The notes: generated by a model not told the origin, from the sequence alone. DNA of 64,000 nt from Spongiivirga citrea (GCF_010671565.1 NZ_JAABOQ010000001.1:558001-622000), one strand, 5' to 3'. Shown: positions 1-8,443, counted from the stretch's first letter. A program made the numbers and translations.

Positions 1-1
1 A

Positions 2-214
2 AAGGGAATAGGAAATCAATCGCTAGCGCATATTATTTCAGGAGCGAAGCAAAAAGGGAAATCGGTGTTTTGGGTGGATGTAATGGACACCAGCCCAGCC
101 AAATTCTTCTATCAAAAAATGGGATTTGAAACGTTTAGTTATTGGGATTTAGACTATCCTGGCTTAAAGGCTGACCAGTTGAAGATGCATCGGATGGTTA
201 AGAAGCTTTTGTGA
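2..214 (+). CDS. GNAT-type N-acetyltransferase, C-terminal fragment
   Basis: This is the open 3' end of a gene that begins before the window; frame 2 is open from base 2 to the TGA at 212-214, giving about 70 residues. It starts with KGIGNQSLAHIISGAKQKGK, which resembles the acetyl-CoA pyrophosphate-binding loop and following helix of GNAT enzymes. It continues with a VFWVDV strand and the typical late motif SPAKFFYQKMGFE (the GNAT 'A-x-x-F-Y-x-K-x-G-F' signature). The substrate cannot be inferred. The length after the loop fits a normal GNAT C-terminus, so the end looks intact. Confidence 0.75.
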   Translation, partial: KGIGNQSLAHIISGAKQKGKSVFWVDVMDTSPAKFFYQKMGFETFSYWDLDYPGLKADQLKMHRMVKKLL

Positions 215-280
215 AGCCAAAACTGTTATTATGATGTAGTAAATAATAACTACGATTTGTTATCTTGGTTGTTATAAGTG

Positions 281-303
281 GGATAGCATCAATGATGTTA
301 TCC
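281..303. promoter_or_regulatory. Hairpin or operator upstream of the HNH nuclease gene
   Basis: GGATAGCATC (281-290) and GATGTTATCC (294-303) form a 10-bp inverted repeat with one G.T mismatch and a 3-base AAT centre. It lies 25 bases before the start codon at 329. No T-run follows, so it is not an obvious terminator. TTGTTATC-like words also recur nearby (256-263, 306-313). An operator or a 5'-UTR hairpin is possible; the function is inferred only. Confidence 0.3.
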
Positions 304-328
304 AATTGTTATCTGTAATTAAAACTGA

Positions 329-1237
329 ATGGAAAATATCTTAAATGAACCAATTAAAAATTATCTGACCGAAAAATCGAAAAGTTTTGGGGGTAACGAG
401 TTGGCCGCTAAGTTTAGAAAAGATTTCCCTTCTGAAATAGAAAAAATAATAGTTGACAAAAATAGATTTAAAGTTGTTGGCTCACCAGGAAAAGGTAATT
501 GGACAGAATGTCCTTGGATCGCAATTTTGGACGTTTTGATAACTGATAGTCCTCAAAAAGGGTATTATCCTGTTCTAATATATAAATCTGATATGTCAGG
601 AATTTATTTATCCTTAAATCAAGGTGTGACTGACGTAATAGAAAATTACAAAAAAGAAGCAATCTCAGTATTAAAACTAAGAGCTGAAGATTTTAGAGCC
701 AAGATTGACTTTGATTCAAAAAACTATTTAATAGATATTGATTTAAATTCTACAACTCGAAATGCAAAACACTATCAGGCGGGTAATATAATAGCCAAAT
801 ACTATCCCAAGGAAAATTTACCAAACTCAATACAGCTAAGAAATGACTTAACTGAGATTTTGGAATTCTATGAAAACCTAACCTATTCAGATAATTCCTT
901 TAGCGATGATTTAAGCACTATAGGATTTGAAAGAAAACAAGTTCGATTGCATAGAAGAATAGAAAGAAATACTTCATTGTCTAAAAAAGTAAAAAAACTG
1001 AAAGGTTATCGGTGTGAAGTCTGTGAAATAAAATTTACCGAAATATATGGTGATATTGGAAAAGACTTTATCGAAGCTCATCACCTAAACCCTATTTCCG
1101 AACTCGGAATTGGTAGTTTTAAAGTAGATCTGAAAAATGATTTTGCTGTACTTTGCAGTAATTGTCATAGTATGATACACAAATTGGACGATCCAAGTGA
1201 TCTAATTAAACTAAAGCAAATAATAAAAAACACATAA
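329..1237 (+). CDS. McrB N-terminal-like (DUF3578) + HNH endonuclease
   Basis: This 302-aa protein has two recognisable parts. Residues about 1-165 look like the MrcB/McrB N-terminal domain (DUF3578), with GKGNW, a PWIAI strand, QKGYYPVLIYK and the DMSGIYLSLNQG motif. In family members that have been studied this domain recognises modified DNA bases. Residues about 215-300 form an HNH nuclease: CEVC (zinc pair 1), EAHHLNPI (catalytic HH), and CSNCHSMIH (zinc pair 2 plus the final H). The combination predicts a stand-alone type IV, modification-dependent restriction enzyme. No methyltransferase or McrC partner is adjacent, as expected for a type IV enzyme. The base recognised cannot be told. 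Confidence 0.8.
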   Translation: MENILNEPIKNYLTEKSKSFGGNELAAKFRKDFPSEIEKIIVDKNRFKVVGSPGKGNWTECPWIAILDVLITDSPQKGYYPVLIYKSDMSGIYLSLNQGVTDVIENYKKEAISVLKLRAEDFRAKIDFDSKNYLIDIDLNSTTRNAKHYQAGNIIAKYYPKENLPNSIQLRNDLTEILEFYENLTYSDNSFSDDLSTIGFERKQVRLHRRIERNTSLSKKVKKLKGYRCEVCEIKFTEIYGDIGKDFIEAHHLNPISELGIGSFKVDLKNDFAVLCSNCHSMIHKLDDPSDLIKLKQIIKNT

Positions 1238-1318
1238 TAATTTGTATAGTACATATGCCCTTCGGGATGCAAACGTATAGTACAAGAGACGTTGTAAAAC
1301 ATTTAAACCAAACCGATA

Positions 1319-1912
1319 ATGGGATTAGATTCAGTTGAATTAGTAATGTCAATCGAGGACAAATTTGGAATACAAATTGAGGATTCTGAAGCGGAAAAAA
1401 TTCGCACAGTTCAGGATTTCGCAGATATTGTTTTCAGTAGAATTATCACAAATCCTACGGATAAATGTTTGACTCAAATAGTATTTTATCGAATAAGAAA
1501 AGTATTAAGAAATTTGAGTTCAACCGAAAAGGAAATAAGACCTGATACCAAAATATCCGAATTACTCACTCAAACGCAACTGAAAGAAAAGTGGAGTCTA
1601 TTAAAAACAGAACTTGGACTTGAATTACCTAATTTAGTTGCTTTAGATTTTAATCCAGAATTAGGTTCTCACGTCAAGATTTTCGGAATTAAAACCATTA
1701 AACGAACAACACCTGTTTCAAAAGGGACAATCAGGCAGTTAGTGGATTGGACAATATCGTTAAACCGAGATAAATTCATCGATGTTGAAAAAATATCAAG
1801 TAAATATGAAATTGAGCGGATTATTTGTGGAATTACAGAAGATAGAATTGGAGTTCCAATAAGCGAAATCGAATTACATCATTCTTTTACAAATGACCTA
1901 GGAGTTGATTAA
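1319..1912 (+). CDS. Acyl-carrier-protein-like protein, apparently circularly permuted
   Basis: This is a 197-aa protein. The N-terminus (MGLDSVELVMSIEDKFGI, then IEDSEAEKIRTVQDF) matches ACP from the start of helix II onward; in E. coli ACP the matching stretch begins at SLDTVELVM. The C-terminus (IERIICGITEDRIGV, then HHSFTNDLGVD and stop) matches ACP helix I up to the residue just before the DSL phosphopantetheine serine. The two ACP halves therefore sit in swapped order around a ~115-residue middle (about 45-160) that I do not recognise. By alignment the carrier serine is replaced by the initiator Met/Gly, so a normal 4'-phosphopantetheine site seems absent. An in-frame TAA at 1304-1306 excludes an earlier start. 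I vaguely recall similar proteins starting 'MGLDxVELVM' in other bacteria, so a conserved family is likely; its role is unknown. Confidence 0.6.
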   Translation: MGLDSVELVMSIEDKFGIQIEDSEAEKIRTVQDFADIVFSRIITNPTDKCLTQIVFYRIRKVLRNLSSTEKEIRPDTKISELLTQTQLKEKWSLLKTELGLELPNLVALDFNPELGSHVKIFGIKTIKRTTPVSKGTIRQLVDWTISLNRDKFIDVEKISSKYEIERIICGITEDRIGVPISEIELHHSFTNDLGVD

Positions 1913-1997
1913 AAGTATTTTACAACAATATGTCCCATTAAAAGCTTTGTCAAAATTTTTAAAATAACTTAAGGCTTTCATCCTTTTTACCCCTCTC

Positions 1998-2050
1998 TTA
2001 ACTCCTATAAACCACAGGCAACTGTAACTTAAACTTCACAGCCAGCAGTC
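1998..2050 (-). pseudogene. Relic of the 3' end of a TRIC-channel gene
   Basis: Read on the minus strand this encodes LLAVKFKLQLPVVYRS followed by a stop. The intact TRIC-family gene at 4360-4968 ends LLAVKFRLQLPVVYKN-stop. The DNA match is about 45 bases with few differences, most of them silent or conservative, and it stops abruptly near 2050. It is a leftover end of a second copy. The two related ends are in the same orientation and bracket the two genes at 2180-4307. Bases 1913-1997 and 2051-2179 hold no other gene that I can see. Confidence 0.7.
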
Positions 2051-2179
2051 ATTAATAAGCTTAATGTTTGGCCATATCTATGTAATGCGCCTAATTATTA
2101 GGATTTGCTATCTTTAGTTACAACAAAAAAAATACCACTTAGGCAACCGCTAGCTTTTATTATAACCAACCATTAACCA

Positions 2180-3316
2180 ATGATAGAATTCTTTGTACGA
2201 AATAAAACTGAGGTCACAATTCTTGTTTTTTACTGCGTGTGCCAATTTGGTTTTACACAAGAACATGAAATGCGATCAAATGGACGTTCTATTTTAGGCA
2301 CCTATGAAGAACGCACGGCGTCAGTTGCTACTGGAGATGTTGATGGTGATGGTGATATTGATATTATTGTAGCTAATGGAAGACATTGGCCAGGTCAAAA
2401 TCGAATTTTCATAAATAATGGTAGAGGGATTTTCACTGTTGAAAAGAATTTAGGTGATCAAAGGTCAACAACTTACGCGGCTGAATTGGCAGATCTTGAT
2501 AATGATGGTGATCTTGACATTGTAGTTGGAAACGACATGGCTCCCAATTATATTTATAAAAATGACGGAAAAGGCAACTTTTCAAAGAGTTCCTCCTTTG
2601 GAATAGAATATGCCCCTACGAGAAATTTGACATTAGCTGACCTAGATCAGGATGGCGATATCGATATTCTTATAACAAATAGAGGTCGCACTAATGAAAT
2701 TTGTTTGAATAATGGTGATGGAGTTTTTTCAAAGAACTTGAGTTTTGGAACTAAAAAGGATTCGACTATAGATGTAGAAATTGCAGACATGAATAATGAT
2801 GGCAATCTGGATTTAATTTTAGCAAATCGTGATGCGCAATCAAATTATGTTTATTTGAATGATGGCAAGCTAGATTTTTCTGAAAAAATTCCTTTCGGAA
2901 CAGGTAGCGATAACACGCGTTCTGTAAGTGTTTCCGATTTAAATAATGACAAATTATCAGATATTGTTGTTGCCAATATTGGCGAACCCAACGTAATTTA
3001 CTTCGGAAGTAGCAACACACCCTATAAAACTTCTGTTGTTTTTGATTCATCTAAATTGAGAAGTTATGCTGTTTCTGTTGCCGATCTAGATTTAGATAAC
3101 GACATAGATATCATCATAGGAAACGCTGGTAGTCCGAACACTCTGTTTTGGAATTCAGAAAATGGCAAAAAATGGACTAAGTCAACATTATCTGATGAAG
3201 AATTTCGAACGTACGATATAATCCCCGCGGATTTAAACAATGATGGTTTTATCGATATTATTGAAGCGAATTCAGATGCTATTAATCGCTACTATTTTAA
3301 CCAAAAAAAGAAATAA
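2180..3316 (+). CDS. Secreted FG-GAP/VCBS repeat protein
   Basis: This 378-aa protein has a weak N-terminal export segment (hydrophobic residues about 12-25, ending near FGFTQ). About seven repeats follow, each with an Asp-rich calcium-loop motif such as DVDGDGDIDI, DLDNDGDLDI, DLDQDGDIDI, DMNNDGNLDL and DLNNDGFIDI, spaced at roughly 45-50 residues. These are FG-GAP/VCBS repeats and predict a seven-bladed beta-propeller of the integrin-alpha type outside the cytoplasm. There is no catalytic domain and no type IX sorting domain. It ends 16 bases before the metallo-hydrolase start and is probably co-transcribed with it. The ligand is unknown. Confidence 0.8.
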   Translation: MIEFFVRNKTEVTILVFYCVCQFGFTQEHEMRSNGRSILGTYEERTASVATGDVDGDGDIDIIVANGRHWPGQNRIFINNGRGIFTVEKNLGDQRSTTYAAELADLDNDGDLDIVVGNDMAPNYIYKNDGKGNFSKSSSFGIEYAPTRNLTLADLDQDGDIDILITNRGRTNEICLNNGDGVFSKNLSFGTKKDSTIDVEIADMNNDGNLDLILANRDAQSNYVYLNDGKLDFSEKIPFGTGSDNTRSVSVSDLNNDKLSDIVVANIGEPNVIYFGSSNTPYKTSVVFDSSKLRSYAVSVADLDLDNDIDIIIGNAGSPNTLFWNSENGKKWTKSTLSDEEFRTYDIIPADLNNDGFIDIIEANSDAINRYYFNQKKK

Positions 3317-3332
3317 AACCAAACTAACCGAT

Positions 3333-4307
3333 ATGGGCACCTTTAATAAAATCAAGCATATGAATTCCAGCAGACACAAACTGTTTGCACTCTTAAGTGC
3401 TATTATTTTTTGTCTCTCTCTGAGTACACATGCTCAAACTAACCCCATTAAATTAAAATATCTTGGAACTGCAGGTTGGGAGATAACCGATGGCGACATT
3501 ACTGTATTAATAGATCCTTATATCTCGCGGTTCAAACTCGGTACCGGCCCTGGTATAAGTCCTGATGACAAAAGAGCAACTGTTAAGCGATCAGATATTG
3601 CAGTTTCAGATACAATCACTATTGATAGTCTAATTACCAAAGCTGACTTTATCTTGGTTCATCATTCCCATTTTGACCATCTTGCCGATGTGCCCTATAT
3701 CGCCAAAAAAACTGGAGCAAAAGTTGTTGGCACTGAAACAACCTGCAATATTTTACGCGGATATGGAATCCCAAACGAGCAATTATATCCCGTCAAAGGT
3801 GGAGAAGATTATCAATTTGATAATTTTTCGGTAAAAGTTATTCCTACGTTGCATTCCGCATTAAATCAAAAGCATTATATCGATAATAGGGTTTATACCG
3901 AAGTACCTGAAACGCCACTTAAAGTATCTGAATTTATAGAAGGTGGATCACTTATGTTTCTTGCTAGATTTTCAAATCATCAAGTATTAACTATGGGTTC
4001 AATGAACTTTATTGAAAGAGAACTATTGGGTATTAAGCCTGATATCTTATTAGCCGGTGTGAATCGTTCACAACTTGGTCTCTATAAATACAACGAACGT
4101 CTTCTTGCCATTACAAATTATCCAAAGGTGATTATTCCAACTCATTGGGACAATTTTAGACTGCCTTACGGATTTTCACAAAAAAAAGGCGTCGAGGATA
4201 AACTAATTCCATTTCAAAAAGATGTAAAAAAACTCGCTCCCCAAACAAAGGTTATCATTCCTACACATTTAGAAACGATAACTATTAATGAAAGGATAAA
4301 ACCCTAA
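3333..4307 (+). CDS. Exported metallo-beta-lactamase-fold hydrolase
   Basis: The protein has about 324 aa. The open frame extends back to 3240, but that overlaps the preceding gene, so ATG 3333 (or 3360, which puts a cleaner signal peptide first) is chosen. A signal segment (KLFALLSAIIFCLSLSTHAQ) precedes the mature domain. The metal motif HHSHFDH (HxHxDH) is followed by later metal-ligand candidates in TLHSA and IPTHWDN. The overall order resembles UlaG-like/MBL-fold hydrolases, and export with a QTNP mature start places it in the periplasm. The substrate is unknown. It sits downstream of the propeller protein in the segment bracketed by the TRIC gene end and its relic. Confidence 0.8.
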   Translation: MGTFNKIKHMNSSRHKLFALLSAIIFCLSLSTHAQTNPIKLKYLGTAGWEITDGDITVLIDPYISRFKLGTGPGISPDDKRATVKRSDIAVSDTITIDSLITKADFILVHHSHFDHLADVPYIAKKTGAKVVGTETTCNILRGYGIPNEQLYPVKGGEDYQFDNFSVKVIPTLHSALNQKHYIDNRVYTEVPETPLKVSEFIEGGSLMFLARFSNHQVLTMGSMNFIERELLGIKPDILLAGVNRSQLGLYKYNERLLAITNYPKVIIPTHWDNFRLPYGFSQKKGVEDKLIPFQKDVKKLAPQTKVIIPTHLETITINERIKP

Positions 4308-4359
4308 TCATTATTTCTAATAATGCGGGCGAATTGGTATTATTGCCTAAATCTCCTTA

Positions 4360-4968
4360 TCAGTTCTTATAAACCACCGGCAACTGCAACCTAAACTTAA
4401 CAGCCAGCAGTCGAACTAAAATTACTGTAAGTGCTGTACCAATATCAATAACCAATGTATTGGCTCCTAGGTACTGTGCCACGAAATAAAATACACCACC
4501 CAAAATACAGGCAGTCGCATATACTTCTTTTCTAAAAATAACAGGAATCTCATTACACAAAATATCACGTATCACGCCGCCAAAACTTCCTGTCATCGTA
4601 CCAAGACCAACACAGGCAACGGCACTAATCTCTACAGATAATCCTGCTTTTATACCTAATAAAGTGAATACACCAAGTCCGATGGTATCAAATAGAAAAA
4701 GTGATTTACTTAAGTATTTTAAGTAGTTTCTAAATAAGATGGTAAATACGGTTGCACCAAAAATGATATACACATTAAGTAGATCGGTCATCCAGGAAAC
4801 AGGCGTTTTCCCGATTAATACATCTCTTAAAGTACCTCCACCAACTGCAGTAACAAAGGCAATGATAAAAATGCCAAAGGTATCCATGCGTTTATTCAAG
4901 GCCACAAGTGCACCGGAGACAGCAAAAGCAAAGGTTCCGGTCATATCAAAAATCTCAAACAAACTCAC
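4360..4968 (-). CDS. TRIC-type cation channel family membrane protein (UPF0126)
   Basis: This 202-aa protein is almost entirely hydrophobic with about seven membrane spans. It is built from two similar halves, each with a glycine-rich GG..RD motif: GGGTLRDVLIGKTP near residue 43 and GGVIRDILCNEIP near 130. These duplicated motifs define the bacterial UPF0126/TRIC family, whose studied members are homotrimeric potassium-permeable channels in the inner membrane. The start overlaps the stop of the RDD gene by four bases (ATGA-type junction), so the two are translationally coupled. A partial second copy of its 3' end lies at 1998-2050. Confidence 0.85.
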   Translation of the reverse strand: MSLFEIFDMTGTFAFAVSGALVALNKRMDTFGIFIIAFVTAVGGGTLRDVLIGKTPVSWMTDLLNVYIIFGATVFTILFRNYLKYLSKSLFLFDTIGLGVFTLLGIKAGLSVEISAVACVGLGTMTGSFGGVIRDILCNEIPVIFRKEVYATACILGGVFYFVAQYLGANTLVIDIGTALTVILVRLLAVKFRLQLPVVYKN

Positions 4969-5708
4969 ATCTGCTGGGTGTAAAAATTGTAGTCTTTTAA
5001 GATGGTATCAATAAAATGATAGTCGGATGAGAGGGTATTTTTAACATCGATCACCTCTTCAATTTTCTTGCGAAGTTTGACAATAGTATTCAAGTCATTA
5101 TTCTTCTTCGCAATAAGATAGCTGTCTTTAATAATCGTTGCATCACGATCTGACAGTCGTATCACACTAGGGAACATCGGTTGATACTGCTCGTGAATTT
5201 CCTCTAATATGGTGTGCGAAATATTAATATCATTTTTAAGGCGAATTACTGCGGTACCGGCTGCGATATCCCCTAGCCTTCTGTTTTTATCGTTGAACAC
5301 AATCGCCAGCATACCGATAATACCACTTCCTAAATAAATCTCCACGGTGCGAAACATCCAACGCACAATATAATCCGCAAAGCCGGCTTGATACCCATCG
5401 ATTTTAATCACCTTTACTTTCATGACCCGCTTACCTACAGTCTGCCCTTCTAATAACATTTCGAATAAGAGAGTATGAAAAATTGCAGGTAGTAATACAA
5501 TCGTTACAACAGTTCCTTTTGACCAACCATCCCAGTCGCTAGTCCAACTATCAAAATTGAAAACATTAAAGAGCAAATAGAGAGAAATAAACACATATGC
5601 TCCTATGATTAAAAAATCAATTATAAATGCAAGAATACGATGTCCTACGGTTGCTGCCGTGAAGTTTAAATTCACATTTTGTGTAGTGTTTACTTGTAAT
5701 TCTGACAT
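4965..5708 (-). CDS. RDD family membrane protein
   Basis: About 247 aa. A longer frame to 5759 would overlap the divergent gene; ATG at 5706-5708 (MSELQVNTTQ) is the natural start. The RDD domain occupies residues about 20-165: GHRILAFIIDFLIIG carries the R and first D, with membrane spans following, and GKRVMKVKV is the conserved loop. The C-terminal ~80 residues are soluble and helical. RDD proteins are poorly characterised inner-membrane proteins; some are ion exchangers. Only 24 bases separate it from the divergent SpoIIM-like gene, so promoters probably overlap. This RDD/SpoIIM divergence leading into DUF4129-MoxR-DUF58 genes is a familiar bacterial arrangement. Confidence 0.85.
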   Translation of the reverse strand: MSELQVNTTQNVNLNFTAATVGHRILAFIIDFLIIGAYVFISLYLLFNVFNFDSWTSDWDGWSKGTVVTIVLLPAIFHTLLFEMLLEGQTVGKRVMKVKVIKIDGYQAGFADYIVRWMFRTVEIYLGSGIIGMLAIVFNDKNRRLGDIAAGTAVIRLKNDINISHTILEEIHEQYQPMFPSVIRLSDRDATIIKDSYLIAKKNNDLNTIVKLRKKIEEVIDVKNTLSSDYHFIDTILKDYNFYTQQM

Positions 5709-5732
5709 ATATTGTATTACATTAGCCCCAGT

Positions 5733-6710
5733 ATGAGAGAGGCTGCATTTATTAAGCAAAATAAGGAAAAATGGCTCGATTTCGAAAAAGCGATTTTTAC
5801 CAATAATTTTAAAAATCCCGATGAGCTCGCTTCACTTTACATTCAGTTAATGAATGACCTTTCTTTCGCTCAAACCTATTACGCCAAAAGTAAGACAATA
5901 ATCTATTTAAACAATTTGGCGGCAAAGGCTTTTCAAAAAATATACAAGACCAAACGAGAAGACAAAAATCGCTTTGTACATTTCTTTAAAACTGAAATTC
6001 CCCTGCTAATGCATGAATATCGTCGTTATGTCTTATACGCTTTTCTTGTTTTCGGATTGTTTGTTACCATTGGCGTTGTTTCGGCAATGAATGATGATTC
6101 TTTTGTGCGATTGATCTTAGGAGATAACTATGTAAACATGACCTTAGAAAATATCGAAAAAGGTGATCCCGCTGCTGTTTACAAAGGTGGTAGTCATTTC
6201 GGGACTTTCTTCGGTATTACCTTCAATAATTTAAGAGTTGGTATTTACAACTTCTTCTTGGGTATTTTTGGTGGCATAGGAACTGGTTTTGTCATGTTCA
6301 AAAATGGGATAATGCTTGGCTCTTTTCAATACTTCTTTTATGAACAAGGTGTATTTTGGGAGAGTGTTCGCGCTATTTGGATTCATGGCAGCATGGAGAT
6401 TTTTGCTATCGTAATCGAAGGCGCAGCTGGTTTTATGCTAGGTGCAAGTATCTTGTTTCCTAAGACATATTCAAGAAAAATATCGTTTGTTCGCGGTTTA
6501 CGCGATGGCTTTAAAATATTAATTAGTACCATGCCTTTTACTATTGCTGCTGGCTTTCTAGAAGGCTTTATAACCCGATATTATAACACCATGCCCAATT
6601 GGGGATCGGTAACCATAATTTTAGTGACCTTAAGTGCGATATCATATTATTATTTGATCTATCCGCATATTGTGAAAAGAAAATTTAATGCCCAGTATGG
6701 AATTATTTAA
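5733..6710 (+). CDS. SpoIIM-like (stage II sporulation protein M family) membrane protein
   Basis: About 325 aa from ATG 5733 (MREAAFIKQNKEKW); the frame is open upstream to 5712 but that would run into the RDD promoter region. The N-terminal ~100 residues are soluble and helical. Several membrane segments follow with features typical of the DUF95/SpoIIM family: a large G-rich span (FLGIFGGIGTGFVMFKNGIMLGSF), IHGSMEIFAIVIEGAAGFMLG, and a basic C-terminus. This organism would not sporulate; the family is widespread and its role outside Firmicutes is unknown. It is the first gene of the plus-strand run ending with DUF58. Confidence 0.85.
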   Translation: MREAAFIKQNKEKWLDFEKAIFTNNFKNPDELASLYIQLMNDLSFAQTYYAKSKTIIYLNNLAAKAFQKIYKTKREDKNRFVHFFKTEIPLLMHEYRRYVLYAFLVFGLFVTIGVVSAMNDDSFVRLILGDNYVNMTLENIEKGDPAAVYKGGSHFGTFFGITFNNLRVGIYNFFLGIFGGIGTGFVMFKNGIMLGSFQYFFYEQGVFWESVRAIWIHGSMEIFAIVIEGAAGFMLGASILFPKTYSRKISFVRGLRDGFKILISTMPFTIAAGFLEGFITRYYNTMPNWGSVTIILVTLSAISYYYLIYPHIVKRKFNAQYGII

Positions 6711-7638
6711 ATCAAGAGATTTTAGTTCATTTTTTAGTGATACGTTCGATTTTGTAAAGTTTAACGGAAAGCATTTTTTTAAGCATTACCTGATCATTAA
6801 CGGAATATTCTTAATGGTGTTAATGACATTTATGTACTTCTTTTCAAAGTTTTACGCCAATCTACTTACGAGTTCATTATACGGCGGGGGGCAGTCTGAA
6901 TTCGAAACATTTATAGATAATTATGGCCCAATAGCAATTGTACTGGTAATTCTGTTTTTCTTTTTCGCAATTTTCGCAGGACTTGTTAGCTACTCATTTA
7001 CCCCGATTTACTTTCGGCTTTACGAAGAAAACAGCGGTCCTAATTTCAGTACTAAAGAAATACTAGCAAGCTTTAAATCAAAGTTTGGCAAATTGATCAT
7101 TTTCGTTTTAGTATCCGTTTTTTTACTTTCAATTCCCACAATCATTGCTACAGGAATTGCGGTGTTTATCGTGATGATAACTATTGTTGGTATTTTGCTA
7201 ATACCAGTTGTATTAGCTATACCCATGCTCTTTTTTCACTCGATGCTAATGGAATACATAAGAGGCGAAAAAGGTATTTTTGATTCCATGGGGTATAGTT
7301 TCAGTGTAATCGGCAATAAGTTTGTTCATGCCGTGGGTTGCTTAGGTATTCTGCTTTTTATGTCCTATATCGTTCAGTTAGGATTTGGTTTTGTACAATC
7401 TATCTTTACCGGAGCCGGCATTTATACCATGACTCCGGAAGCACAAATGGACGTAGCAGATTCCTCAGCCATTATGATAACGGTAATGGTAGTTACCTAT
7501 GCCATTAGTTTTGTGGTACAGACCTTTTGCGGCTTGATTCTCCAAATAAATCAAAGCCTTGTTTTTTATACGTATAAAGAAGAAACTGAACACATTAACA
7601 CCAATAGCGTAATAGACCAGATAGGTGCGGGTGAGTAG
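6697..7638 (+). CDS. Polytopic membrane protein of the MoxR cluster
   Basis: About 313 aa from ATG 6697 (MELFKSRDF); an ATG at 6688 is an alternative. Both overlap the 3' end of the preceding gene, which implies coupling. There are roughly five to six hydrophobic spans: near residues 30-50, 85-115, 140-195 (a long pair), 215-240 and 265-290. No catalytic motif is seen. I cannot assign a named family with confidence; its conserved place between SpoIIM-like and DUF4129 genes suggests a membrane component of the same system. Confidence 0.7.
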   Translation: MELFKSRDFSSFFSDTFDFVKFNGKHFFKHYLIINGIFLMVLMTFMYFFSKFYANLLTSSLYGGGQSEFETFIDNYGPIAIVLVILFFFFAIFAGLVSYSFTPIYFRLYEENSGPNFSTKEILASFKSKFGKLIIFVLVSVFLLSIPTIIATGIAVFIVMITIVGILLIPVVLAIPMLFFHSMLMEYIRGEKGIFDSMGYSFSVIGNKFVHAVGCLGILLFMSYIVQLGFGFVQSIFTGAGIYTMTPEAQMDVADSSAIMITVMVVTYAISFVVQTFCGLILQINQSLVFYTYKEETEHINTNSVIDQIGAGE

Positions 7639-8443
7639 GTTTTTAAAACATATCAATTTTATTATTATCCCTTTATCTCTACTTCTTTTTGTAGGACAGA
7701 TTAGTTATGCCCAGGAAGTTGTTGAGCCTGACACTGAGGAAAAAGAAGAAAGCATCCTGCACCATGTAAAAGATCCCAGATCAGTTTTAGAAGATGCAGA
7801 AGATAATTCAGCCCGATCTCCTCGAGAATTTCAAGAGGATTTAAATGAGATTTACGAAGGAGAAGAATATCGATATGACCGTGAGACCAATCCTACAGGT
7901 TGGTGGGCCCGGTTTAAAGAAAGCTGGCGTAGGTTTTGGGACGAATTATTTGGTGCGCAAAGAGATGCATCAGCTTCTGGCGTTGTACGAATCCTTTATT
8001 GGATAGGTGGAATTGCCTTATTAGGACTTGTAATCTACTTTATTGTACGAGCCATCATGAATGATGAAGGTAATTGGATATTTGGCAGAGCGTCTGACAA
8101 GGGTGTGGTCAATGCCATTGATGTGGAAACGAATATTCATGAAACCGATTTTATCGCTTTGGTAAAACAGGCTAAAGAAGAAAAGAATTATAGATTGGCT
8201 GTTCGATATTACTACCTCTGGGTGCTTAAAAATTTAAGTAGTAAGGAGCTTATTGAATATGATGTTGAAAAAACGAATAGTGATTATCAACATGAGTTAA
8301 AAGACAAAAACTTACAAAAGGATTTTGGCTATACATCCTACTTATACAATTATATATGGTATGGTGAGTTCGATGTAAACGAAGACGAGTTCAAAAAGGC
8401 AAGCGCGGCCTTTGATTCATTAATCAAAGCTACTGCCGCATGA
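7625..8443 (+). CDS. DUF4129-type membrane protein (GTG start)
   Basis: This 272-aa protein starts with GTG at 7625 inside the end of the previous gene. A signal-like segment (FIIIPLSLLLFVGQISYAQ) is followed by a charged acidic region, a membrane span near residue 120 (LYWIGGIALLGLVIYFIV) and a C-terminal domain. That domain has YRLAVRYYYLWVLKNLSSK and, near the end, YNYIWYGEFDVNEDEFKKA, which match my recollection of DUF4129. It overlaps the next gene by four bases (ATGA). It is commonly found beside MoxR ATPases and DUF58 proteins. Confidence 0.75.
   Translation: MRVSRFLKHINFIIIPLSLLLFVGQISYAQEVVEPDTEEKEESILHHVKDPRSVLEDAEDNSARSPREFQEDLNEIYEGEEYRYDRETNPTGWWARFKESWRRFWDELFGAQRDASASGVVRILYWIGGIALLGLVIYFIVRAIMNDEGNWIFGRASDKGVVNAIDVETNIHETDFIALVKQAKEEKNYRLAVRYYYLWVLKNLSSKELIEYDVEKTNSDYQHELKDKNLQKDFGYTSYLYNYIWYGEFDVNEDEFKKASAAFDSLIKATAA

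Noticed and set aside
1255-1341. Frame from ATG 1255 (MPFGMQTYSTRDVVKHL...) as a lost N-terminal ACP helix of the next gene
   Set aside because: It is in another frame, ends at a stop near 1341, and does not resemble ACP helix I, which is instead found at the protein's C-terminus.
3240-3332. Upstream extension of the metallo-hydrolase into the preceding gene
   Set aside because: These bases encode the last repeat of the FG-GAP protein in its own frame, and a signal peptide begins properly at 3333/3360.
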